Origin: Branchinecta lynchi
Lineage: Eukaryota > Arthropoda > Branchiopoda > Anostraca > Branchinectidae
Reading direction: 5' to 3'
Length of the DNA: 64,000 bases
Assembly (NCBI GenBank): GCA_023053575.1
Contig: JAKZAP010000022.1
Location: forward strand, 14,178,518 to 14,242,517
Shown: piece by piece, positions 1 to 12,500 of the stretch
Layout: every line of letters begins with the position of its first letter
Position numbering within the stretch: the stretch's first letter is position 1
The notes under the pieces: generated by a model
Told to the model about the DNA's origin: nothing
Database searches by the model: none
Seen by the model: only the letters and a program-made list of their open reading frames with translations
Made by a program: the position numbers and the translations under genes

Positions 1-81
1 AAAGCAGGTAGAAAGTTAAAGCTATCGTGTTCTGTTTATTACCTTACGGATCCATTTGCCATCTCTCTGTCAGAAGGGTTG

Positions 82-106
82 ATAATAATAATAATAATAA
101 TAATAA
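82..106. repeat. (AAT)n microsatellite
   Basis: About eight tandem AAT/TAA triplets, followed by AT-rich, A-rich sequence to about 190. This resembles the tails of the short T-rich/A-rich insertions seen at 2282-2415, 10617-10760 and 47488-47600. It lies in the intron upstream of the first VPS35L exon in view. Confidence 0.85.
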
Positions 107-265
107 TTTATTTATCACCCACTTTACAGAACAGAGGTTAAGTGGAGTAAATACAAAAAGAAAAACAACAAGGTGACTTTTAGAAACTAAACCGTTTGGA
201 ACGCTGAATTGGAATATGGCAAATTAAAAGATGAAGAAAGTCATCAGTGTTCTATTTGTTTTCAG

Positions 266-583
266 CGATCTTGTCAGCTTTCTCACGAGACATTCTCTCG
301 CAAAGCAACTTCCTCGCGCCAGCTCGTAGATTCCTTCTTCTCCACCTGCTCTGCCTTCACTTTCATCACCATTCCGTCAATACAGAGCCCAAAGAAAAGG
401 TTACAGCTCTATATTCTAAGTGGGCGAACCTCATTAGAGGTTGGATGTCTTGGACTGGCAGAGGCATCTTTCGGAGAAGCCGTGAAACTTTTTATGACAC
501 CGGACGTCTTGAAAAGGGAAATGAGGGAAAAGGAGTGGACCGAGGAGCTGCTCGAACTCGCCGAATATGTTGTTGCATTACCG
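266..583 (+). CDS. VPS35L: VPS35L-like exon (first in window)
   Basis: The acceptor is a TTTTCAG ending at 265 and the donor is GTGAGT at 584. The exon has 106 codons, phase 0 at both ends. The translation contains SAFTFITIPSI, RLQLYILSGRTSLEVGCL and, near the end, ELLELAEYVVALP. These match the region of VPS35L that precedes the VPDHPE motif. Residues before the FITIPSI block are not recognisable. Confidence 0.68.
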
Positions 584-3500
584 GTGAGTTGATTAGAATT
601 TGTATGGCATCTGCCGTTTCCCACTTCTGCACTTGGATTTCGATCGAATGAGTGTGATAATCGAAGCAAACTAGTTTTCCTCATTATGGTTGTGAAGATG
701 CGCGCGCCGCAGAAGGTATATGCCTCGAAAAGAGTCTCTTCTATAGAGGAGGTGCTTACTTAGTGGCAACACTGTACAGAATTCTTGGGTACCTAGTGGG
801 CACTGAGCTCTTAGTGTACAGCTGTTCTGGAGTGAGTACTTCCTCGGCTTCTAGTACAAGTAAAATCAGTCGATCGCAGTCGTAACGGATTGGATACAGT
901 ATCCATCGAGGACAGAATAGATAGAAATTAGGAATTGTAAGTAGATCACAACTAAAAGTAGCGCAAATGGTTCAAGAACACTCGGCAAGAAAGGCGATGC
1001 GGACCGGACTGCTTCCCGCCCATTCCCGGACTTATTGAATAGATGGATTTTCGGCTTCCTCTCCAAACGGACACAGAGAGTCAAAGTAAACGGGCAGCTA
1101 AGTAATTCTTTCGTCTATGTAACAAGCCGAGTGCCCCAGGGTAGTGTACATTACTTTTTTATATCTATATTAAAGTTCAATGGGCACATCAAACTACCCC
1201 AATCCCACTCTGTAACAACCTAGGAGCAATGCTTACCCCCTAGATCAGCAGCTTTTTCAACAGTTTCCACTCTGTGATATTTCAAAGCGTAATTTTTTTG
1301 GGCCAGTACATACTCAGTTTACTAGCTTGGACAAAGATAAAGTAATGTTTCTTATAATACTTAGTAGATCTCTATTTTATGAATAAATCAGCTTGTATAA
1401 TTCAGATTTGAATAGCTTATTTGTTGAATGATTTTTGTAGCTATGTTACTTTTTATAAGCTTATTGCATATTCTAGTACATTTTATAAAGCAAGGTAATC
1501 GAGCTTCACAAAACTACTCCACAAAGAAAAACTTATAATAGGCACTTTAAGCCATGGAACTTCTGATGAAACACTCGAACAATCGGTCAACTGCATCTGC
1601 GGCTTGACTTTGGTGACATCTCAAATATATCCTTTTCTATCAAGCATTGCTGGGAGTTTTTGAATTTCCTGCCACGATATCCCAGCTCCTAAGATTAGGA
1701 TCGCCCAGATGCCAGAGAGGTAAAGACAAGGGATAACAAGAAAACGGCCAATTTTCGTAGCACTTTTTAAAGGAAGTCGGAAATGTTTATTTGTGAAGCA
1801 TTTAATACAAAGTAAAGCATTAGAAGTGTCCGTTGTGCTGTAATTACTTGGTGTCCGGCATTGATTCCGATATCGTTTTGTGTGCGGATGACACCAAGAT
1901 GTACAGGGTCATCAGGAGTTCCCAAGATTCACAGATACTCCAACGCAAAATCGAACTCTGGATGCAAGTGTGGCTGATGGAAGTCATCGTCGAAAAAAGT
2001 CACCATCTTCGCCTGGGACCCTCTCACTTCAAAATTTTGTACACTTTCAACAGCCAGACGATACCCGAATGCATGACCCAGCGGGGTCTAGGGGTCCTGA
2101 TCGATGGAGATCTACGTTTCTCTCAACATTACAACCTTACCATGAAAAAGTGTAATAGAATCCTTGGTGTAATTCCAAGAAACTTTACATTTAAGCAGGA
2201 TGGTTTGTTCTCGCTTCTTTTCAAGTCAATGGTTCGCCCGATCGTTGAATATGGCCACACGAACCACAGTGAGGCCATATTACAATTGTGACATTGATTA
2301 ATTAATTAATTTATTTTTTAACCCGCTAAATGAACAAAAGCGGAGTATAAACAAAAAAAGAAAAATAAATACAACAAAAACGACTAAATACACAACAAAA
2401 ACACTTGATTATTTAAGGAGGCGGACAAACCCATGATGAGCTGGGAGAGCCTTCACTGTCTGGGGGAGTTTATCAGCAAGGCTTATGACAAAAATCAACG
2501 GAAAGTTACGAAGTTCGTACCAGATCTGCGCCATCTTCCCTACCAAGTGACATTAGCCAAGTTGTGCCTTCCCTCCATTGCATACAGATTTTTTAGAGGA
2601 GACCTGATTGAAATATTCAAATTAATCAATGGAAGTTATGACAGTTTTGAAGTGTCTGATTTAGTAAGATTAATCGTCGCCATGGGGGGCACGCGTACAA
2701 GCTTTCAAAATCAAGATTCCACAAGGACCCTTTAAGTGGGGTTTCGGCGACAGAATTTTTGATCCTTGGAACAACCTTACGGAAGACGCGGTTAATCCTG
2801 AATCGATCAATAGTTTCAAGTGCATTGTTGATGGGATTTTTAACTCTGATCAGTTCGACTACTCAGAATTTCTTAAAGTTATTTAGAGGCGAAAGCCTTT
2901 TCTCTTGCTTTGTATTATTATCTTAAGAGCGTGTTCCACTCTACTTACCGTAGTTACTACGCGTGGCGTCACGAATTCTGGCTTTTTGCCGTCAGGGCTG
3001 GAACGATATTTCTTTTTTCCAGCAGATTTTCATGCCACGACTGAATCCGACCAATCACGTTGCAGAGATGCGTAGTTAACAAGCTTACTACGCTCTAGTG
3101 CCAGGGGCGGATCCAGAGGGGGGGGGGGCGAGGGGGGCGATCGCCCCCCCTAGACGGGCTGTAATTTTTGTTTTGTTTTACTGCACTTACGGAAGTCTGC
3201 ATTAACGCATGTTCTAACTACTGTAACTAGACTCTAAAATCTTTTTACATGTGGAGCCAGGAGCTTGAATTTTTCTTGTAAACAGTTGTCAGTTGATCAA
3301 GTACAGTTTTTACCATTATCGTAATATATGAAAACCAAATTTTCGTTAAATCAGAGACCGACATGGACACTTAAAACGCGAAAAAAATCAGCCTTGTGGC
3401 CGACAAAAAGGACACTACCCCCACTATTTTCGGTAAGAATCCCCCCCCCCCCCCCCTAGAACGGAAGGCTGGATCCGCCGCTGTCCAGAGCATGGTAACC

Positions 3501-6500
3501 AAATAATTACTATTAGTTACTGTTTCGAGAAGGTTGGAACGGTGAGAGTAGTAACTTTTCTGGTCTGCATCGCTGTGTTAAAACCCTAACCCTTAACAAT
3601 TAAGTTCAACTGAAAAGGGCAGAGATTGGACAGTCTTGTTACGCCTCACCTATTCACTTAAGGAGGCTTGAAGACCCGATGAAAATGTGTTACTTTGTTG
3701 CTCCGCTATCCACGAATAATCAATTTTGAAATAGTGGAATTCCCTGTCACATTTGCGGTACTACCTGTGCCGTATGCTTGACGAAAAAGATTTATGAAAT
3801 TTTTTTGTTCAGGCACTAAGCAGTCTTCACCAATAAATATTCTTTGAGCCCAAGCTGACTTTGAAACATTTATTCAAACAATGTTTACAACGGATACGTC
3901 AGCTCTGATTTTTCATCAGCGATATTTCGGCCCTTCTTGGCAAGGGTCCTCGTCAGGCTGTCAATCTTCTTGTTCAACTTCGGGGAAGGAAACAGGTTTG
4001 TTTCCTTCCCCGAAGTTGAACAAGAAGATTGACAGCCTGACGAGGACCCTTGCCAAGAAGGGCCGAAATATCGCTGATGAAAAATCAGAGCTGACGTATC
4101 CGTTGTAAACATTGTTTGAATAAAAGTCTTCACCAAGCTTATCACCACCCACTGAAAAGCCGCGTTTGTGTTCAGATTCAAATATTCCGCGTCATAGTAG
4201 AATTTGCGCTGTGGGGACAGCCGTAGACATTCTGAACCTCACTACTAGTGCAGATAGTGGAAAATAAAAAAATCTCTTAGCAGAATCTAAATAACTTTGT
4301 GTATTCAACTAAATGATACAAAAATAAGTTTGCTTTTCAGTTAAACTTTAACGTTTAACCGAAAAGGGCTGAGGTAGGACAATCTAGTTACCTATCACAT
4401 ATTCACTTTAATAGGCTTGAAGGCCTGATGAAAATACCTTACTTCTTTGCTCGGCTATTCACCAATAATCGACTTCCATATAAGGCGTATTCTCGCCGTT
4501 CCCCGAGGACTCCACTTGAGGATTCCCCGCGTTTTTGTTTGTCCCGGGTACTCACTCCCCTTATTCTCGTGAGTCCCCACGGACGGGGAATGCTCCGATT
4601 ATCATCACCATCATCAAAATGGACTCCCTTCGAGATTCGGAGGGGAATCAATTTTTGTTTGTGTTGGTGCAATGTAAAACTAATTAAGAACAATCAGAAT
4701 AAACAAAACCAACAATAAAGTGGATCCAAACTAATTTCGTCAACTGCATATTTTTTTTCGAACAAAATCCATTTTGGAAGCATTCCCTTTGTTCTCGCTG
4801 TTTCTGTACGCGGAGTCCGCGTGGAGTGACTCCCTCTATTCTCGCCGTTCCCTTCGATTCCCCGAGGAGTCCTCGGGGAACGGCGAGAATACGCCTATAG
4901 TGGACTTTCCCTGTTGGATTTGTAGTACATCTGTGTTCTTGCACCTGTGTTGTATGCTTGACAAAAATGATTCATGAAAATAAATGTTCACGCTATGAGC
5001 TCACGTTCATCAAGCTCACCTTTAGCCACTGAAAAGCCACGTTTGTGTTGAGATTCAGACTTCCGTGTCACAGCAGAACTTTGCTTTCTGAGGACGGTCG
5101 TAGATAATCTGAAAGTCTTACTAGACACATAGGGAAACAAAAAAAAATCCTGACTCAGTCCCAATAATTCGGTGAATTCATTTAAATCACGCAAAAATAA
5201 GTTGGCTTTTCAGTCAAACTTTAAAGCACAACTCCTACTAGAAATGATACACTCCCTATGAAACGGAAATGTTTTCCGAAAATACCATTACTTTCCATCT
5301 GAAATTAACGATTTTGTTGTTAGAGCTTGTCAACTCTATCCAGCCCTCCTGCTCTACGTCGCGGCGGCCGGGCGCAAAACGTTTGAATATTGAACGCGCC
5401 GTGGTTAAAAGTTGGAAAACTAAGCAGATAAAAGAAGTGAAAAACAGAAGATTCTCGTATCCTTGTATTTGAAAGAGTAGTCGGCGGAAATAGAAGGTTA
5501 TGGGAAAAACTTTGCGTTGTGTGACGGGCGAAACTCGGCACATCCGAAAAAGCGCTAAAATTTCGTAGGCACAAAACGAAACAGTGGAGAAAGGTGGGGA
5601 TTTTAGAAGCTTATGGTTGTACACGGGAGCTAGGTATATTATAAAAAACAGAATAAGCAAGAGGGGTCCTTTAAGTGTTGTCTTTCCGCTAAACATATTT
5701 GGCACACCAGCGCGATTGATATGAAAAAGCAAAGTAAAGCGCGTTTCTTCCCAAAAGAACTCAAAGGCCTCTCCCCCAAGTCCTCTGTCCTTTCTGCTGG
5801 CTTGACCTTTTTTGAGATCCCAAAACGTCAGTGGAAGAATACCGATGATATCGCAAAAGTTGTCCGTCTGTCTGTCTGTTAGCATGATAACTCTCGAAGG
5901 GATTGAGATATGTTGACCAAAATTGATATTAAGACTCTTTAGGTCAAAGTACAGGTCAGTTTCGAAGATGGGCTATGTAGCCCTATATTTAGGGGTGGGG
6001 GAGGAGTTTGAACTTAGGGGGAACAATTTTTTTTTGTTTTTTAAGGCTAATGCAGTAGTCAAATTAGGGGTAGGAGACATGCTGAATCGGAATATAAAAT
6101 TCATTTTCTCGCCGGACAAAAGTTCACCCGGATTCCGTCGAAAACCGGGAAATTTGCGAAAAGTAAAAGTTTAATCTGAAGTTGATTAGAGTTTCGGTTT
6201 ACGGGCAAGGAGACGTGCTGAGTCCGAATATGAAATTTATTTTCTCGCCCGACAATTAGTTTTGCCGGAATCCGGCCAAAACCGAAGAATTTGTTTAAAG
6301 TAAAAGTCTTACTTAAATTTGATGAGATGTTCGATTTGTGGGTAAGAAGACATGCTGAATTCCTGTATGACAGTCATTTTCTCACCGGACGTATAGATCG
6401 CTCGGAATCCGGCTGAAACCGGAAAATTTGTTTTAATCTGAAGTTGATTTGGAGGTTCAGTGTAGGGGCGAGGAGACATGCTGAATTCGTTTTGAGCTTT

Positions 6501-9500
6501 AGTTTTTGCCAGAAAAGTAGTATATCCGGAATCTGGCCGAAACCGAAAGTTGGTCAGAAGTAAGGAAGGAAGGAGATACGACGGAGGGTTTAGGGTAAAC
6601 CATATGCTGAATCCATATCTGAATATTTGACAGCGCAAATAGATATCTGAATATATCTGAACTTGGTGAAATTCAGTTGGCGTATCCGTTACGCACTGTC
6701 AAATACAAACCTGGTCTTCTCCGATTATTACCATTGGCCTTAATCTGTTTCTAAATTTTAAAAACAAAAACGTGTAAAAAGTCTGTTGAAGACCGAATAT
6801 CTACAAGATCGAATTGTCTAGAGCAAATATTAAAATTTTGGGATCCCATCGAAACCTTTGGTCTTGTTGGAAGAGAGGAGTCAGGCGCAGTTCTCTGAGC
6901 AGATTGGTCAACTCACCTCGGTGTTGCCAATCTCCTTTCTTTGAGGCCTGCGCAGAAAAGACAGAGGCTTGGCAGAGATGGGCGAATCCCAATCCGGATT
7001 CGGATTCGAATCCAGGATTCGTCCTTTTGACAGAATTCGAATCAGGCTGGATTCGGACTCGGATTCCAAATCCGCAATCTTACGAATCCGCTAGAAATTC
7101 GTGGACTTCATCTTTCCAGTTTCCGTTTTTCCAATTTTAACACAGGCAATCCAACTTTTTGGTCTCCACCACATACCATCCTCAGTATCTATCACGTTAT
7201 CTGATTACCTTAGATATCAGTGCTTCGACAAAAGGTATAACCTAAGGCCTAGGCTGGTTATCTAAGGAAGTTAGATGTTCTTTAATGTTTAAAAACAGTT
7301 TTATTCTTTCTTATTTTTATTTTTTTTTTAATTATGTTTTTTAAGTTTTGTTTACTGAAATTAATGTTCTCTAATTATTTGTCGGAGGTCAGCTTCTACT
7401 TTTCAGTATTGAGGAAAAGTGCTCGATGAACATCTGCGGAGGCTGATACGGCTTTGTATCAGCCTCTTTGGAGGACAATACGATATCGTATCAGCCTCCA
7501 CAAAAGTAATTGTCACAATATAACTTCCTGTGGGACATAGAAAGATTGGCTTTGCATACCTGTTCGATAAAAGTTATAGGGGTTTTAACATACCGCAGAC
7601 TGTCTCAAACCTCAAACTTTTTTTTACAACGTATGCCTAAGGCTTGACCCTATTCAAGTGCTAGGTATCCTTACCCAGATCATGGTTAGGTTACCTAGAT
7701 GTATCCAGCGTTTTGCATAGAATATCCAGTTTGAATAGGTTAGGCCAATGCTAGACGTACCCAGCATTTGGCGTTCAGAGTGAGAGAAAGAGAAAGAAAG
7801 TTTATTGTAAAAATGGACAAACGAAATTTGTGATTACTGTCAAACAATTATAATATATGTGGCTAATGTCAGTACGCTTAAAAGAATTCACGTTTCTTTA
7901 AAATATTTCACGAACTCGGGAATATAATTTTTTGCATATCTAGCGTGTTTTGTAGGTACGGGACAGAGCTTGGGAACCGTAGAAATTAGCGCTTAGCTCC
8001 TCTCTGAGCTCCTGCAATGTTTTTAGGTTAATGTGTTTTAAAAGGTATGAGTATGGAAGCTTCGGTCCACTTTCCTGCATAGGCTAAGGAGCTTGTGGTA
8101 GACTGGCGTTGGACCTTGAATATATATTTTCCGCAGGATCATCCCGACCGCGGCCCACTCTTCCTTCTTCGGTCACTCAGCGCCGCCCAGCGGCGATATA
8201 GCTGGCAATCCTCCGAGCTTCGGTGCCAATGGCTATCCCACGTTTTCCCGTTGCTCTGCCGGTTGGAGGTCATGGAAGATGGAATTCAAGACCACTTCCG
8301 CCTCCTGTACGCTGGAAATGAAGACTTCCAGAAGGTCGTCAAGGATGAGAAGGCTCTTGTACTGGAGGATGTTGGTCAGGAATTGGTGAAACTGGAAAAC
8401 GCGGGAGCCGATAAGGCACAGGTTAGAACTGGTAACTGGGGTTTTGTCCAGGGTTAACTGGAGGGTTCTCAGATTCGTGAATGTAGAAGGCAGCCGGGGT
8501 CAGAGACCTAATTTGGTAGCACTGGCCGGATGAGCACTGGAAGATATTGGTCAGGAATTGGTGAAACTGGAAAACGCGGGAGCTGATAAGGCACAGTTTA
8601 GAACTGGTAACTGGGGTTTTGTCCAGGGTTAACTGGAGGGTTCTCAGATTCGTGAACGTAAACGTCAGCCGGGGTCAGAGACCTAATTTGGTAGCATTGG
8701 CCGGATGAACACTGGAAGATATTGGTCAGGTGAAAGTCGAAAATTCGGGAGCCGATAAGGCACAGGTTAGAACTGATAGGGTTCAAGGTTCAAGGTTTTA
8801 TTATTTACAACAAAACAAAATAACTAAATATCAGGAAGTTACCCGGCAGAGAGGGACTCAACAAATGCTCGGGCAACATACAAAGAAGAGAAGAAAATTC
8901 AACCAATATCAGATTAAGAGCGCGCCTATATCATAACAGCGTGAAAAACAAGAAGAAAGAAAAACATGAAAAACAATAAGAGATTATAAAGCAACTTACC
9001 ACGTCAGATCGACGTGGAAAAATATAACTGGGGTTTTGTCCAGGGTTAACTGGAGGGTTCTCATATCCGGGAACGTAGAGGTCAGCCGGGATCAGAGGCC
9101 TAATTTGGTAGCATCGGCCGGACGAGGGGAATTTCGGCTGCGGGATAATACCGCATCTCTAATGTGTGGTCTAGGACAGGATAGGGCGAACACAACTAAC
9201 TGAATTAAATATAACCTTTTGTATATCAATACTGTAAGTATTCAAGTATTTATTTATGTAAATAAATAGGTCATAGCTTATGAAAAAGTGTTGAAACTTG
9301 TTGATTGGTGAAGATGTGTGGGTAAGCTGTTCCATAGTTTAATGCTTTTGTATATGGCAGAATTTCGGTAGGCAGTTAAAAGCAAGTCTTAAAGGAAGAA
9401 CAAATTGATGGAGAGTAGAACGTAGGGAACGATTTTGGTGTACAGTACGGCAATGTAAACACTGGTAAAGAAAAAATAAACTAATCTTTTGATCTATTCT

Positions 9501-12500
9501 CGATCAAAATAAAATCCTAGCAAAATAAAATATTAATGATTGGTGGGAAGCTCAGAAATCAACCAATCAGGATTAGTTTATACGGGATTAGGTCAGGGTT
9601 AAGATGCCTGCAGTAAGTCTACCTGCAAAAAAAAAGAAAAAAAATACCTGCAGTTATCCAGCGTTTGGCATAGTGCGTGCCAAATGTTAGATATGACCAG
9701 CGTTTAGCATCGGGTATTCAAACAATGCATTAAACGGATACGTCAGCTACGATGCTTTGGCAGTGATATTTCGTCCCTTCTCTGCAACGGTTCTCGTTAG
9801 GTTGTCGAACGTCTGGGAGAACTTTGGGGAAGAAACGAACCTACAAACAGGGCGTAGGGTATCTAAAAATCCAAATTCCTTTCCTCCCTTCCAAAATAAA
9901 AATGAAAGTAAATACGAAATATATAACCAAGCTGAAAAGACATGCTGAATTCATATAGCATCATCGCACAATACATGGAGTTGTCCTTGCTAAGAGAACG
10001 AACATAACGAGAAATTCGATTTTGGACGACCAGGTATGTGTCGACAACCTTATGTCTTTCGCTAATCAGCGAGTTTCTTGTCCATTCTTCACCAAACAGG
10101 AACTTACAGACTAAAGCCGATTTCACATTGACGCGTCGTTGTGATGCGTTTGCATGCGTTTATCTTGCGTTGCGTACAGGTTGCTTAGCGTATATTTCAT
10201 ACCTGCGCGAGAAGCTTTCACGCTGAGTGCTAATTTTCATTTTCCTTTCTCGGTTTCTTCTTACTTCTCGTTTCTTTCACCATGAGGAAGTTTTTCGTCA
10301 TCATTAGTAGGTTTTCCTCCAGTTTTTCTTAAAAACTTCCGTTTTCCACTGAAAAATCTGATGTGTAACGCGTTGACGCTACGCAAGAATAGAACTTGGT
10401 TCTGTTCTTGCGTTGCGTTTTTATTTGTCTACGTAAGCTCTGCGTTGCGTCGACGCAAGCGCGACGTAGAGGTTGTGTAGCCCAGTGTGAAAGCCTCAAC
10501 GCGTCAATGTGAAAGCGGCTTAAGTGTCCAACGCACTGAAACGACGCAGAGAAGACGCCTTCGACACGATATCGGATTTTCAAGCCGAATCCGGCATCAG
10601 CACCTCAATAGCAACCCTTTATTTTTTTATTTTATTTATTTAATAATAAAGCAAAACATATCTCTCGTGGGCAGAGCCCAAATACGATGTTTTTGTAGTC
10701 ATACAGAGATAAAATAAATTGTCAACAAATAATTAAAAGAAAATAAAAATAACAAGGCAGATAATGCTAAAGATCATTGTACTGCTTTACGAAGCTAGGC
10801 ACAAAGCTTCTACTGTAGCGCATAGTGTTACAGTAGATTGGGGTCAGTTTGGGAACCTTTTCAGCCACTTCTCGGGGGGGACGAGATCTTACAGGAACAA
10901 AGGGTGGGGGAAGGAATGAACGGTACATGGGGTGCTGGAGAAGGGAGGAGCCAAAGTTGCGGCATAGTTTTCCGCGGCGGGAAGAAAGGGATTCAATTTT
11001 AAATTGAAATTCCATTCAACTATCTGGAATTCGTTATTACTGAACAGAAATCCCTGCAAGTGTAAACGGTGCTTAATCATGATATCACTTCCGGCCGGTT
11101 TTGTCGCTACATGTCATTCGCTAGTGAGCGAGTTTCTTGTCGAGCCGCATCCGGCATTAGTTGCGTTTTTGCTGATACCATGGTATCTGTTACCACGGTA
11201 ACTGGATCTGCAGTTAGTCGTTTTTCCAGTTATCATGGTATCTGATACACGGTGCTCTGCAAAAACGACTATTGCCGAAATTGCACTTTTGCACTCCGAG
11301 AATCGTTCGCCTTTCGGTCCTCGATGCCTCACACCAGTACCTTCCTTCGAAATGGAACCTGCAACAGAGCGCCAGTAACGCTGCGAGTCATTTCACGTCG
11401 GCCTTCCAACTGAGGCACAAACCTGTATGTTCAAACGCTCCAAGAATCGTCCGTCTCTCCGGCTTTCGGACCGAACCGAAGTCATCCCAAAAGAAAAACA
11501 GATATCCAGTTACATCACTAAGTGCTAAACTTCTTTCTCACCAATGTGACAAAATTTAATGAAAGTGAGAAGATTTCTCAGATACCACGACCAGTTACCA
11601 CGGTCGGGCCGTAGTATCTGAATATCTGATACCACGATAACTGTCCAGATACCACGATAACTGCAAAAACGCCTTTTGACCGTGGTATCAGATACCACGA
11701 TAACTGCAAAAACGACTTTAGACCGTGGTATCAGATACCATGGTATCAGCAAAAACGCAACTATTAGCACCTCAATAATAACCTTTTCACTAACGGAATT
11801 CCTTTCAATTTTATTAGACCTAGTCTTGAATACGCTTGTCCTGTTTGGCACTTCGGGCTCTCTTTAGAACACACATACCGCATCGAGAACATTGAAAAAA
11901 GGGCCCTCATGATTATTAACGGGGAGGGTAAAGTGCCCTGCAGTTACCTACTAAAAAGGTTCAAGCGGGCTACCCTGGAAGAGAGGCGAACTCGCCTTAG
12001 CATCGACTTCGGTATTAAAACCCTATCTGTTCCCCGATTACTTAATATTCTCCCTCCCCCCTATTCTCCTATAAGTATTAGACCCCAGCGAGAGAAATCC
12101 CAGAAAATCCCCAACTAGCACCTGTGCCCCCTCTTCATGAAAGATATAGGAGTTTTGTTCCAGTATTTGTTGACTTGTACAATAACCGATAAGTTAGTCC
12201 TTTTCAAGGCACGAACACACGATGCGGATGGGCAGCTCCCGGGTGGGAATTCCTGCCCGGATTTGCGGCACCATCATCACTTCCACATGGAAAATTTGAA
12301 ATTTGTTCAACTTGATGATGAAAGTGTAGAAAATCCCGCCGGGAAATCCCCATCGTGTGTTCGCACTTTTAGTGGGTTTTTTTTTTTCGTGACAAGACCG
12401 TAGAGCAGTGGTTCGCAACCGGGGGTACGTGCATCCAAAGGGGTACGCGAAGGTCCATAATCTCCGAATTCGAAAACGTCCGATTTCGTCAAGAATGCTT

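Larger units (their letters stand above)
3598..5224. repeat. Family N tandem duplication (two about 0.75-0.87 kb units)
   Basis: Unit one (about 3598-4349) and unit two (about 4350-5224) share collinear blocks. Both begin with a CTGAAAAGGGC or CCGAAAAGGGC motif, then GGCTTGAAG.CC.GATGAAAAT, a GTATGCTTGAC block, a CCACTGAAAAGCC block, and end with GCTTTTCAGT.AAACTTTAA. Unit one is interrupted by a family C palindrome and unit two by a family G foldback. A partial third copy is at about 20750-21215 and a reverse end fragment at 43485-43540. Confidence 0.7.

Noticed and set aside
3881..4181. Near-identical reading frames on both strands
   Set aside because: They are a consequence of the palindrome in family C copy 1, not genes.
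5256..5885. 209-codon frame on -
   Set aside because: It spans family F copy 1 and the start of a D1 element, so it cannot be one gene.
8095..8136. Upstream extension of the VPS35L middle exon
   Set aside because: A good acceptor (TTTTCCGCAG) ends at 8136, and homology begins exactly there with DHP; the extension is intron.
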